DNA of 64,000 nucleotides from Tolypothrix campylonemoides VB511288 (lineage in GTDB: Bacteria > Cyanobacteriota > Cyanobacteriia > Cyanobacteriales > Nostocaceae). A model generated the notes under the pieces. It ran no database searches and was not told where the DNA came from. It saw only the letters and a list, made by a program, of their open reading frames with translations. Shown here piece after piece: positions 1 through 7,930 of the stretch; position 1 is the first letter of the stretch; each line of letters begins with the position of its first letter. Made by a program: the position numbers and the translations under genes. The DNA lies in assembly GCA_000828075.3 (NCBI GenBank), contig JXCB02000053.1:171742-235741 (forward strand). The letters are read 5' to 3'.

Positions 1-2
1 TA

Positions 3-221
3 TTAGTTGATTTTAAAGATGTGACTTTTATGGACAGTTCTGGCTTGGGTGCTTTGGTGTTAGCTTTCAAAGCTCTACAGGCTGTAAATAAGAATTTGGT
101 GCTTTGCTCGATTAATGAACAAGTGAGAATATTGTGTGAATTGACCGGTATGGATAAGATATTTGAAATATTTCCTAATCAAGAGGAATTTAACAAAGTT
201 GCCATATCTAAAATAAATTAA
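3..221 (+). CDS. STAS-domain anti-sigma factor antagonist, 5' end outside window
   Basis: The open frame enters from the left edge, so the N-terminus is missing. The visible 72 residues hold the STAS signature: a hydrophobic strand, then MDSSGLG, whose serine is the residue phosphorylated in SpoIIAA/RsbV-type proteins, and an ALVLAFKALQ helix. Such proteins sequester or release anti-sigma kinases in partner-switching pathways in the cytoplasm. Its stop codon overlaps by 4 bp the stop codon of the convergent PP2C-type phosphatase gene. That phosphatase type dephosphorylates STAS antagonists, so a functional link is plausible. The GTG at 21 is unlikely to be the true start because the frame is open and domain-like upstream of it. 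Confidence 0.85.
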   Translation, partial: LVDFKDVTFMDSSGLGALVLAFKALQAVNKNLVLCSINEQVRILCELTGMDKIFEIFPNQEEFNKVAISKIN

Positions 222-1360
222 TCAAATTTTATCTTGATGATAGATAAATCATCATCAAAAGCTTCTTTTGAGTTTAAAGAGATGATGTTATTTAATATGT
301 GGTCAAGTTTACCCTCAAATTGTCGCTGTGAGGTCACAAGCATCTGGATGAAACCTTCTAACGTCCAAAGAGTGCCATCTGATTGCGTGATTTCGTAAGC
401 ACCATCACTGAAAATATAAAGAGAACTCGATTCTTCAATATTGCAAAACTCATCTACATATTTTACCTGTGGGAACATACCCACAGGCACACCCGGAGTT
501 CTCAATTTTTTGACTTTAGTGGAGGTTGGATTTGCAGATATTAAGACTGCTGGCGGATGACCGGCACTTGCGTAAATTAATTGGCGTTTAATTCGGTTAT
601 AAACTCCATACCAAATAGTAAAGTATTTATCATTTTGATAATTCATTTGAAAAGTATTATTTAACGCTTGCAGGACATCACTAGGTTGATAATAATTCAA
701 ACCTTTAAGAGCACGCGATCGCAGTAAATTTAGCACAGAAATCGAAGGGAGAGTTGCTCTCAGCCCATGTCCAGCAGTATCTAACAGGTATACTGCTAAA
801 TAATCAGGATCAAGCCAATAGTAATCAAAACAATCACCTCCGAGTTGACGTGAAGGAATGAACTGGAAATTGATACCCACAGGATGCGTCATAGGGAGTG
901 GTAGAAGCGATCGCACATATTCTGCTGCTTCTGCCAATTCTGCTTCTAAAATTTGCTTTTGGGTTTGTAAATCCCTACTAAGTTGGTGCAGACGCAATCC
1001 TGCTCTTACTCTTGCTTGCAATTCATTGTGTTCAATCGGTTTAGTGATAAAGTCATCAGCACCCGCATCTAATCCCTTAACGCGATCGGCGACTGAATCT
1101 AAAGATGTTAATAAAATAAAGAACGTAGTAGATAACTGCGGATCTGCCTTGATTCGTTGGCAAACTTCCAGTCCATTTAACCCTGGCATAATCCAATCAC
1201 AAATAATCAGCGCCGGACAGGAAGCAATTGCCTTGACAATTCCTTCCTCACCATTGCTAGCAACCACGACTTTATAACCCTGTCTTTCCAGCATCCTCGT
1301 CAGAAGTATCTGTACTGCCAGGTCATCATCAATTATTAAGATTTGATACAAATTAGTCAT
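218..1360 (-). CDS. Response regulator fused to PP2C/SpoIIE-type Ser/Thr phosphatase
   Basis: 380 residues. Residues about 5-125 form a receiver domain: the acidic IIDDD near residue 10, the phospho-acceptor aspartate in CDWIMPG near 55, the LLTS threonine near 86 and the FITKP lysine near 108. A coiled linker (about 125-150) leads to a PP2C_SIAB/RsbU-type phosphatase domain (about 165-378) with metal-binding acidic motifs GGDCFDY, DTAGHG, FSDGAYE and DDLSII. The family dephosphorylates STAS antagonists in response to phosphorelay input. It is convergent with a STAS gene (4-bp overlap of stops), suggesting a partner-switching module. The start lies in a run of AGTCATT heptamers, so little room is left for a normal promoter next to the ATG. 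Confidence 0.92.
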   Translation of the reverse strand: MTNLYQILIIDDDLAVQILLTRMLERQGYKVVVASNGEEGIVKAIASCPALIICDWIMPGLNGLEVCQRIKADPQLSTTFFILLTSLDSVADRVKGLDAGADDFITKPIEHNELQARVRAGLRLHQLSRDLQTQKQILEAELAEAAEYVRSLLPLPMTHPVGINFQFIPSRQLGGDCFDYYWLDPDYLAVYLLDTAGHGLRATLPSISVLNLLRSRALKGLNYYQPSDVLQALNNTFQMNYQNDKYFTIWYGVYNRIKRQLIYASAGHPPAVLISANPTSTKVKKLRTPGVPVGMFPQVKYVDEFCNIEESSSLYIFSDGAYEITQSDGTLWTLEGFIQMLVTSQRQFEGKLDHILNNIISLNSKEAFDDDLSIIKIKFD

Positions 1361-1408
1361 TAGTCATTAAGTCACGAGTCATTAGTCAGTTATAAGTCAT
1401 AAGTAATT
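1354..1408. repeat. AGTCATT-type heptamer repeats
   Basis: Imperfect copies of AGTCATT/AGTCATA lie between the phosphatase start and the DUF1350 stop. The same heptamer recurs at 12836-12869 and in fragments near 3310. Short tandem heptamers of this kind are typical of heterocystous cyanobacterial genomes. Confidence 0.7.
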
Positions 1409-1443
1409 CAAGGCTTTTGACTTTTGACTATCTGTGTAGATCA

Positions 1444-2211
1444 TTATGGAGGGGAAAGAGGATTTAGCCACAAGAGGATCGTGCGTTGGAGCTGATTGAG
1501 GTCACGGTATACTTCTTGCTTGAACCACTGTCCGAAGGCGTCAAACGGCGTGAACGATTCTCCCGTCTGCCATTTAATATCTTGCCCTAAGGGTGTGGTA
1601 TGAGTCCCGGTGAGTGTCTGTACCGTCACCATTTCTGGAAACCGTTGTTTCAAGAGTTCAGTTAAAGTTTTTGATTGATCAAGCGTGTCGTTAGTAAATT
1701 TTATCAACAAGTTGCGGCGAACATTATAGCGCTCTTGCACGAGTTTATTGGTTTCTAACGGTGAGGGGGTAAACTCGACAGCGGCGGCTAAGTTGAACTG
1801 TTCGATTAAGGGAATGGCTTCGCGTGCGGCGTAGTTGTTATAGGATATGAGGATATTGCCAGCGCGTTCTACAGGAAGAAGGCTACCAATAAGTAAGTGG
1901 AGTTTACACCCCATACTGTGTCCGATTCCGTAGATGGGAAGGTAGCGCTTGCGTAGCGCCGAAGTATCGTGTAAGCGTTCTACAGCGCGTTCAAAGTTTA
2001 AGAGTACAGATTTGGCGATCGCACTATGATCCAAAGTGTTCACAAACGGCGTCGCGATCACAGCATAGCCTTTGCTTGCCAGCTGTTCTAATAAGTGGCG
2101 GTAAGTCAGATGAGGTGCAGTAGCGACGAATGCGCCGCCCAGGAAGTGAATGATTGCAACAGGATTTCGCGGAACGAGTACCCAGTTGCCAGATATTTCT
2201 TGCCAGTCCAT
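1444..2211 (-). CDS. DUF1350 family alpha/beta-hydrolase-like protein
   Basis: 255 residues, normal for the cyanobacterial/plastid DUF1350 family. The N-terminus has the family pattern of a WVLVPR strand and HFLGGAFVATAPHLTYRHLL. A nucleophile-elbow-like GIGHSMGC lies near residue 95, followed by LLIG and ISYNN strands. The family has a hydrolase fold, but its substrate is not established, so no reaction is claimed. An in-frame copy of a dispersed GC-rich repeat (around 1940-1965) encodes a short SALRKRYLP stretch. The ATG at 2211 is supported by the domain beginning immediately. Confidence 0.85.
   Translation of the reverse strand: MDWQEISGNWVLVPRNPVAIIHFLGGAFVATAPHLTYRHLLEQLASKGYAVIATPFVNTLDHSAIAKSVLLNFERAVERLHDTSALRKRYLPIYGIGHSMGCKLHLLIGSLLPVERAGNILISYNNYAAREAIPLIEQFNLAAAVEFTPSPLETNKLVQERYNVRRNLLIKFTNDTLDQSKTLTELLKQRFPEMVTVQTLTGTHTTPLGQDIKWQTGESFTPFDAFGQWFKQEVYRDLNQLQRTILLWLNPLSPP
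1940..1965. repeat. Small dispersed repeat inside DUF1350 gene
   Basis: The motif ggtagcgcttgcgtagcgcc resembles the GCTACGC-rich short dispersed repeats of Nostocales (compare the hairpin at 25731-25764). It sits in frame in the DUF1350 coding region and keeps the reading frame open. Confidence 0.55.
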
Positions 2212-2341
2212 CTCAACAAGGTAAAGGGTGAGAGATTAAAGCTGAGTATTTAATACTTTTTAATATTAAGCCTTGTTGAGTATTGTTGTGGGGTGGGTAT
2301 CCGTCAATAACTAGGGGTGTAAGTGTGTAACGCTTGCCTCG

Positions 2342-2362
2342 TTCCCAGCCTGAGGCTGGGAA
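2342..2362. repeat. Perfect inverted repeat TTCCCAGCC-TGA-GGCTGGGAA
   Basis: A 9-bp perfect stem with a 3-nt loop lies in the gap between the DUF1350 gene and the ABC permease. No T-tract follows, so it reads as a dispersed palindrome rather than a clear terminator. The stretch 2212-2515 has no convincing gene. Confidence 0.7.
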
Positions 2363-2515
2363 TGCAGCCTTAGAAAGCGATCGCCTGCTTAAGAGCGTTA
2401 CTAGCCGCTTCAATTGCCTTTCTAGGTGGAACCACCGCGCCCGAGATTTTAGAAGGGTTTCACCTTAAGTTGACACGTATGGCATCCTACCCGCCCAAAT
2501 TGTGCAAATACGAGA

Positions 2516-3307
2516 TTATGCTCCCATTCCAGAATATCTCTTCAATCCCCGCCGCCACAGCAAACGATTTAAACCCAAAAACACCAAAATCCAACCCACC
2601 ATTGACAAAAATCCCCGTCCTAAATCCACGGGTAAGCCAACCAAAATACTTGCAGGGAAATCAATCATATAAGGAAACGGTGTACAAAGGACTACCGCCC
2701 GCACGCTTGGAGGAAAAACCTCCAGAGGTGCAATCATCCCAGACAAAAATAAATAAAACAAAAACCAAAAATTTTCGACAGCACTCGCCCGTTCCGTCCA
2801 AAAGGCAAGCATTGCAAATGAGTATTGCATAATAAAACGCAAAGCAAAAGCGAGCATCGCCGCCAACATAAATAGCAAAAAATTTGCTATATTTGGCAAC
2901 CAAAAAGCTTGGGGATACAGGAGAAAAAATATCACCACCAGTAACAATGTAAAAGGTAAACGGGCTGCTCTTTCAGAAATATGAGACGCAATATGATGCC
3001 ATACTGGATCAATAGGTTGTAGCAAGCGAGGAGAAAGTTTTCCTTCTACTATTTCCCTTTCAAACTCCCAAACAACCCAAACAACTGTGATTTGTCTAAG
3101 GAGAAAAACAGCAAGAAAGTAACGGGCAAAATCCACAGGTGACAGACCGAACCGCCCTCCTTGCGCCGCCTGTATCCACACTCCCATGAGAATAATTGGC
3201 AGAGAATTTGCCAGCACCCATAAAATAAGTTCCGCCCGATACTCAACCATATACGCGTAGTACACTGACAGGAATGTCAGCGCTTTCTTGAAAATTCGCT
3301 TCATCAT
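2516..3307 (-). CDS. ABC-2 type (DUF990-like) transporter permease
   Basis: 263 residues with about six hydrophobic segments (roughly 20-40, 55-80, 115-140, 145-170, 180-200 and 225-250). The short N-terminal cytoplasmic part is followed by a segment rich in W/F, and EFEREIVEGKLSPRLLQPIDP lies in the first large loop; this type of loop motif is seen in DUF990/ABC-2 permeases. It probably forms the membrane part of an exporter with the ATPase encoded about 130 bp upstream on the same strand. Homologous systems often have a second, partner permease, which is not in this window. Substrate unknown. The start could be either of two adjacent ATG codons. Confidence 0.85.
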   Translation of the reverse strand: MMKRIFKKALTFLSVYYAYMVEYRAELILWVLANSLPIILMGVWIQAAQGGRFGLSPVDFARYFLAVFLLRQITVVWVVWEFEREIVEGKLSPRLLQPIDPVWHHIASHISERAARLPFTLLLVVIFFLLYPQAFWLPNIANFLLFMLAAMLAFALRFIMQYSFAMLAFWTERASAVENFWFLFYLFLSGMIAPLEVFPPSVRAVVLCTPFPYMIDFPASILVGLPVDLGRGFLSMVGWILVFLGLNRLLWRRGLKRYSGMGA

Positions 3308-3439
3308 AAAGATTTAGTCATTAGTTATGAGTTATGGAGCTTGTGGTTCAGATGAAGTACAGATAAATCTCGTGTCCATCTGTGTCCATCTGTGGTTCTT
3401 ATTTCTTGATCTATTGCACTCAACTAAGAACCACTATAT

Positions 3440-4471
3440 TTAAACGTTGACCACTCCTGCTTGGAAAACTCGCCCAATCACTTCTTCAACTGGCGGTTCT
3501 GTGACTGTCAAATCAACGACATCCAAATCTGCTAAAATCCGCGCCACGGTACGGGTCAGTTCCTCTTGCTGCACCATATAACAAACTGATCGCCCTTCCA
3601 TCTGTCGCACATCACCATATAACATCAGTTTTTCTTTAGGTACAGGATTAATTAACTCCAGATGGACTTCTCGGTAAGGCGCAAAACGTTCCAGCAGTCC
3701 ATCCAAGCTACCGTCATACATCAACTGTCCTTGGTGAATGAGCAGAACCCGCTGACATAAAGCTGTAATGTCAGCCATGTAATGGCTTGTCAATAATACT
3801 GTCGCTTGATATCGCTGATTGTACTCGCGCAAGAAATCACGTACTCCCACTTGAGCATTTACATCCAATCCGAGTGTTGGTTCATCCAAAAATAGTACCT
3901 GCGGACGATGCAAAAGTGCTGCTAAGAGTTCTGCCTTCATCCGTTCACCTAAAGACAGTTTCCGCACGGCTTGAGTCAATTTACCTTCCAGCGACAGCAT
4001 CTCGGTTAATTCTCCTACCCGTTGACGGAACTCTTTATCAGAGATATTATAGACAGCACCGTTAATTTTAAGAGAATCAAGTGCTGGTAAGTCCCAAAGC
4101 AGTTGCTGTTTTTGCCCCATTACCAAGGTAATTTTTTGCAGAAATGATTCTTGGCGACGAAATGGAACGTTTCCAGCAACTCTGACTTGACCGCTAGAAG
4201 GATGAATCAGCCCCGTGAGCATTTTCAGCGTCGTGGTTTTACCAGCACCATTTGGTCCTAAAAACCCCACCACTTCACCAGGGGCAATTTCAAAGGAAAC
4301 ATCTTGAACTGCTTTGATTTCTCGGTAGGTGCGGCGGAAAAAGTGGGTGATTGTCCCTACAATGCCTGGTTCTTTAACGGCGACAGGATAAACTTTGCTC
4401 AGGTTTTGAACGGATATTATACTATAATCATTTGCAGTAGAAACATTGTGTACTGGCGATTCTGGTGACAT
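3440..4471 (-). CDS. ABC transporter ATP-binding protein (ABC-2 exporter type)
   Basis: 343 residues, longer than a minimal ATPase. Walker A is GPNGAGKTT near residue 75. The signature region reads LSLGERMKAE near 170, a variant of LSGGQ. Walker B VLFLDEPTLGLD lies near 195, and the switch histidine is in LLTSHYM near 230. A C-terminal extension of about 100 residues follows, as in drug/polysaccharide/DUF990-associated ATPases. It lies upstream of the permease at 2516-3307 in the same orientation (gap 132 bp), so the two are very likely one exporter. Substrate cannot be inferred. Confidence 0.9.
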   Translation of the reverse strand: MSPESPVHNVSTANDYSIISVQNLSKVYPVAVKEPGIVGTITHFFRRTYREIKAVQDVSFEIAPGEVVGFLGPNGAGKTTTLKMLTGLIHPSSGQVRVAGNVPFRRQESFLQKITLVMGQKQQLLWDLPALDSLKINGAVYNISDKEFRQRVGELTEMLSLEGKLTQAVRKLSLGERMKAELLAALLHRPQVLFLDEPTLGLDVNAQVGVRDFLREYNQRYQATVLLTSHYMADITALCQRVLLIHQGQLMYDGSLDGLLERFAPYREVHLELINPVPKEKLMLYGDVRQMEGRSVCYMVQQEELTRTVARILADLDVVDLTVTEPPVEEVIGRVFQAGVVNV

Positions 4472-4605
4472 AACAGACGGTAATAAATTGGATTTAGCAA
4501 CAAAGTTTGCTTAAAAAAGTTCCATATCTTATTGTCTTTCAATTTGTATAAGCAATACAAATTTGTTTTTATTTTATACTTTCGCACTCAGTCAGGCTCA
4601 AAGGT

Positions 4606-5231
4606 TTAAGCACTTGTTAACTGAGTCAAGTGCTTAAAGATGCGAAGTAGGTCGTATAAATCATTTCCGGGATTACGCATCAAGAACCCCTTGGATAAAG
4701 CATAACAGAGTGGATTTGCTTTAACTAACTTAACGAAAATAAACTCACTACCAGTGACAATCATACCGAAACAAATTTTGTCTGAGTGAGGACTAACCAA
4801 CATATAAGCAAGAATTTGTGCTAGTCCTTGTTCAATTGAGAAGGATGCTTTTTTCGACTCAATAATCATTAGCCAAAATTGGTATTTCAAAACTAATGTA
4901 TCAATTCTGCCTTGATAATGACATCATCAGGCACAGCAATATCTATAGATTATTCTGATTTTACGTAAAAAGGAGTTAAGTAAAAATCTCCAATAAAAAG
5001 TATAGGATCTACAATTGCCATTCGGACGACATCTTCTAGCAAGGGTGGATAGTTAATTAGATTGAAATAAGCTGGTTTTACCTTGTCTAAAAGTTATTTC
5101 TCTAAATCTGTAGTTTCAGGCAAATTATCTTGCCATTTCCAGAAAAATTGGTCATCTAAAACTAATTCAAGACCAAAGTTGTCGATTAAAAAGCGTAATT
5201 TTATATCTTTTGCTTGTATTGTTTGCACCAT
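4606..5231 (-). pseudogene. Decayed restriction-endonuclease-like (PD-(D/E)XK type) gene
   Basis: Read on the minus strand from the ATG at 5231, the frame gives MVQTIQAKDIKLRFLIDNFG and continues through FFWKWQDNLPE, but meets in-frame stops after DLEK and after FYVKSE. A one-base frame change after the VPDDVI segment joins it to a 94-residue open frame (4606-4890) containing WLMIIESKKASF, a likely D/E-x-K nuclease core (ESK). The pieces together resemble the short type I restriction subunit R N-terminal-like proteins common in cyanobacteria, about 200 residues when intact. Two stops plus a frameshift make this a pseudogene; sequencing error is less likely for three lesions. Confidence 0.75.
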
Positions 5232-5293
5232 AAAACTTTAGTATAGTGATTTAGTAAGTAATAATGTAAACACTAAAAAAGTTCGCAAGTGCA

Positions 5294-7624
5294 ATGTCTA
5301 GCATAAGTACTCGTTGGGGCGCTTTCTTAGGAATTGCTATTGGTGGTGTCTATACTTTCTCTGGACATTGCACTCAAGCTCAAATTACCCCTGATGGCAC
5401 TTTACCGAATAATTCCATCGTCAACATAAATGGCAACACGTTCAATATCACAGGGGGAACCCAAGCAGGCGGTAATTTATTCCACAGCTTCCAACAGTTT
5501 TCTGTTCCTACTGGTAACACAGCTTTCTTTAACAATACGGTTGACATTGCGAACATCATTAGTAGAGTGACAGGTGGGTCGATATCTAATATTGATGGGT
5601 TGATTCGCACCCTAGGTACAGCCAACCTGTTTTTGATTAATCCCAATGGCATTATTTTTGGTCCCAATGCCCAATTAAACATTGGTGGCTCTTTCTTAGC
5701 GAGTACGGCTAGTAGTCTGAAATTTGCTGATGGCACAGAGTTTAGGATAAACGGTACTCAAACAACACCATTGCTGACTATTAGTGTTCCACTGGGTCTG
5801 CAATTTGGGGCGAAACCGGGAAGGATTCAATATCAATCTCCATCACTGGGTGCGACTAATGGTCTTATTGTTCAACCTGGAAAAACCTTGGCGCTAGTAG
5901 GCGGTGATGTTGCGATAGAGGCAGGTTTCCTGGATGCACCAGGAGGACGAGTCGAGTTGGGAGGATTGGCTGAACCTGGAACTTTGGCGCTTCAAGTAGA
6001 TGGCAATAATTTGAGCTTGGGTTTTCCTGATAACGTAACCAGAGCAGATGTCTCTCTTACCAATCAAGCTCGTGTCAATGTACAAGCTGATAATGGCGGT
6101 TCTATTGCAGTCAACGCCCGAAATATAAACATTTTGGGAAGAAGTTCCCTAACTGCTGGCATTGCGCAAGGTTCGGGATCAGTTGGCGCTGTTGCAGGAG
6201 ATATTACCCTGAATGCAACAGGAGAAATAAAAATAGGGCAAGGGAGTGAAGTCTTCAATATTGTGCAGCCTCAAGCACAAGGTAATGGCGGAAATTTGAC
6301 AATTAACGCCCAACAATTGCTTGTGCAGGAGGGGGCAGGCGTTGCTACGACCACAGGGGGTGCAGGCAAGGGCGGAAATTTGACTGTTAATGCCACTGAG
6401 AAAGTGGAAATCAGTGGTTTTTTTACATCTGCCAATGGTCAGGCATCTCCTAGTGCCTTGGGGACTGGTACTGCTGGAATCGGCGATGCAGGAGAGTTGA
6501 AAATTGATACCAAAGAATTCATTGTGCGGGACGGGGCAGGGGTTATTACGACCACATTGGGTGCAGGCAAGGGTGGGAATTTGACTGTCAATGCCACTGA
6601 AAAAGTGGAAATCAGTGATTTTCGTACATCTGCCAATGGTCAGGCATCTATTAGCGTCTTGGCAACTGGCGCTTTTGCAACCGGGGCGGCGGGTTCCTTA
6701 AAAATTGACACCCAACAATTGATTGTGCGGGATAGGGCTGGAGTATTTGTGGGACGTGGCGGAACAGGCGCTGCAGGCGACCTAGAGATAAATGCTCGCT
6801 CTATTCGTTTGGACAACCAGGGTGTACTTAGTGCTGAATCAACATCAGGTAATGGTGGTAATATCAACCTGCGAGTTGGAGACTTACTGCTGCTGCGTGG
6901 TGGAAGTTTGATCTCTGCGACTGCCGGTACTGCACAGCAGGGTGGCGATGGCGGTAACATCACTATCAACGCTCCCAATGGCTTTATTGTTGGTGTCCGT
7001 AATGAAAACAGCGACATCATCGCCAATGCTTTCAATGGTACTGGTGGTATAATCGATATCAAATTATTACGTAGTTTTAACTTCAATCAGCGTAGTCGGG
7101 AAGACTTGGTGCGCGAGTTGGGAACTGATAACCCAAATCAACTCAATCCGGAAGACTTACAAAGCAACGACATCACAGCATTTTCCCTAACCAACCCAAC
7201 TTTAAGCGGTCAGGTCACTATCAATACACCAGATGTTGACCCACGCACAGGATTCGTCGAACTCCCCACAGTGTTAGCACAGACAACAAACCTAATAGCA
7301 GACACTGGCTGTGATGCCATTGCTAGCACAGATGCTGACACAGATAAAAGCAAATTTACTATCACCGGACGCGGTGGTTTGCCTCCCAGCCCCTACGAAC
7401 CCCTCAGCACTGATGTCATCTGGTTAGACACTCGCACGGAAGCTATCACATCACAACAGCAACGTTCAGAAGGAAGCGCAGCTAAACCACCATCTAAGAG
7501 TAATGCTGTGGAAATTGTCCCTGCTACAGATTGGGTGTTCGACGGTAAGGGGAATGTTACCCTGATCTCCCATGCATCTAATAGGAATGGTTTGGGGTCT
7601 ACTCCTACTCAGTGCGGCAAATAG
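5294..7624 (+). CDS. Secreted filamentous-haemagglutinin (TPS-domain) protein
   Basis: 776 residues. A hydrophobic N-terminus (about residues 8-28) resembles a signal peptide. Residues about 30-160 form the filamentous haemagglutinin N-terminal/TPS secretion domain: ITPDGTLPNNS, GNLFHSFQQFSV, ISRVTGG, NLFLINPNGIIFGPNA, GGSFLASTA. The rest is glycine/asparagine-rich beta-helix-like repeat sequence, including two near-identical 67-residue units (201-bp DNA period). Such proteins are exported by an outer-membrane TpsB partner; no TpsB gene lies in this window. Compared with family members of more than 1000 residues it is short but has an ordinary C-terminal tail. It probably acts at the cell surface; ligand unknown. 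Confidence 0.9.
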   Translation: MSSISTRWGAFLGIAIGGVYTFSGHCTQAQITPDGTLPNNSIVNINGNTFNITGGTQAGGNLFHSFQQFSVPTGNTAFFNNTVDIANIISRVTGGSISNIDGLIRTLGTANLFLINPNGIIFGPNAQLNIGGSFLASTASSLKFADGTEFRINGTQTTPLLTISVPLGLQFGAKPGRIQYQSPSLGATNGLIVQPGKTLALVGGDVAIEAGFLDAPGGRVELGGLAEPGTLALQVDGNNLSLGFPDNVTRADVSLTNQARVNVQADNGGSIAVNARNINILGRSSLTAGIAQGSGSVGAVAGDITLNATGEIKIGQGSEVFNIVQPQAQGNGGNLTINAQQLLVQEGAGVATTTGGAGKGGNLTVNATEKVEISGFFTSANGQASPSALGTGTAGIGDAGELKIDTKEFIVRDGAGVITTTLGAGKGGNLTVNATEKVEISDFRTSANGQASISVLATGAFATGAAGSLKIDTQQLIVRDRAGVFVGRGGTGAAGDLEINARSIRLDNQGVLSAESTSGNGGNINLRVGDLLLLRGGSLISATAGTAQQGGDGGNITINAPNGFIVGVRNENSDIIANAFNGTGGIIDIKLLRSFNFNQRSREDLVRELGTDNPNQLNPEDLQSNDITAFSLTNPTLSGQVTINTPDVDPRTGFVELPTVLAQTTNLIADTGCDAIASTDADTDKSKFTITGRGGLPPSPYEPLSTDVIWLDTRTEAITSQQQRSEGSAAKPPSKSNAVEIVPATDWVFDGKGNVTLISHASNRNGLGSTPTQCGK
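6331..6732 (+). repeat. 201-bp tandem coding repeat in haemagglutinin-type gene
   Basis: The stretch with GGTGCAGGCAAGGG at about 6360 recurs at about 6561, an offset of 201 bp (67 codons). Both units encode GAGKGGNLTVNATEKVEIS with few differences, followed by TSANGQAS. The repeat points to recent internal duplication of a beta-helix coil set. Confidence 0.8.
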
Positions 7625-7930
7625 TAAAACTACACACTTTTCGGATAATACTTGATCCCTCCTAGCCCCCTTTCAAAAAGGCAATCGTGTACACATCTCA
7701 CTTCTTACCTCACCCTCACTTTTAGCTGCGCTAAAATATTTCCCTCTCCAAAGCTTTGGAGAGGGATGCCCGACAGGGCAGGGTGAGGTTTGGCGCGCGT
7801 AGAGTCAAGAGTTTTGAGTCATTTGATGACTTGTGTGTACACCGTAACCTTATTAAGGAGAGGGATGCCTGACAGGGCAGGATGAGGTTCAATGTATTTG
7901 CTGGTGGCTTACGCCTTTCGATACTAGGTT
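7625..7930. repeat. Gene-free stretch with dispersed palindromes
   Basis: No gene is visible. A perfect 24-bp palindrome CCCTCTCCAAAGCTTTGGAG(AGGG) lies at 7742-7765, followed by gatgcccgacagggcagggt. A second, diverged copy of this downstream part occurs at about 7858-7890. These are dispersed repeat modules rather than a T-tract terminator, although they may end transcription between the two convergent genes. Confidence 0.65.

Noticed and set aside
2213..2413. 66-residue minus-strand frame
   Set aside because: It is made largely of the dispersed TTCCCAGCC palindrome and has no domain or ribosome site.
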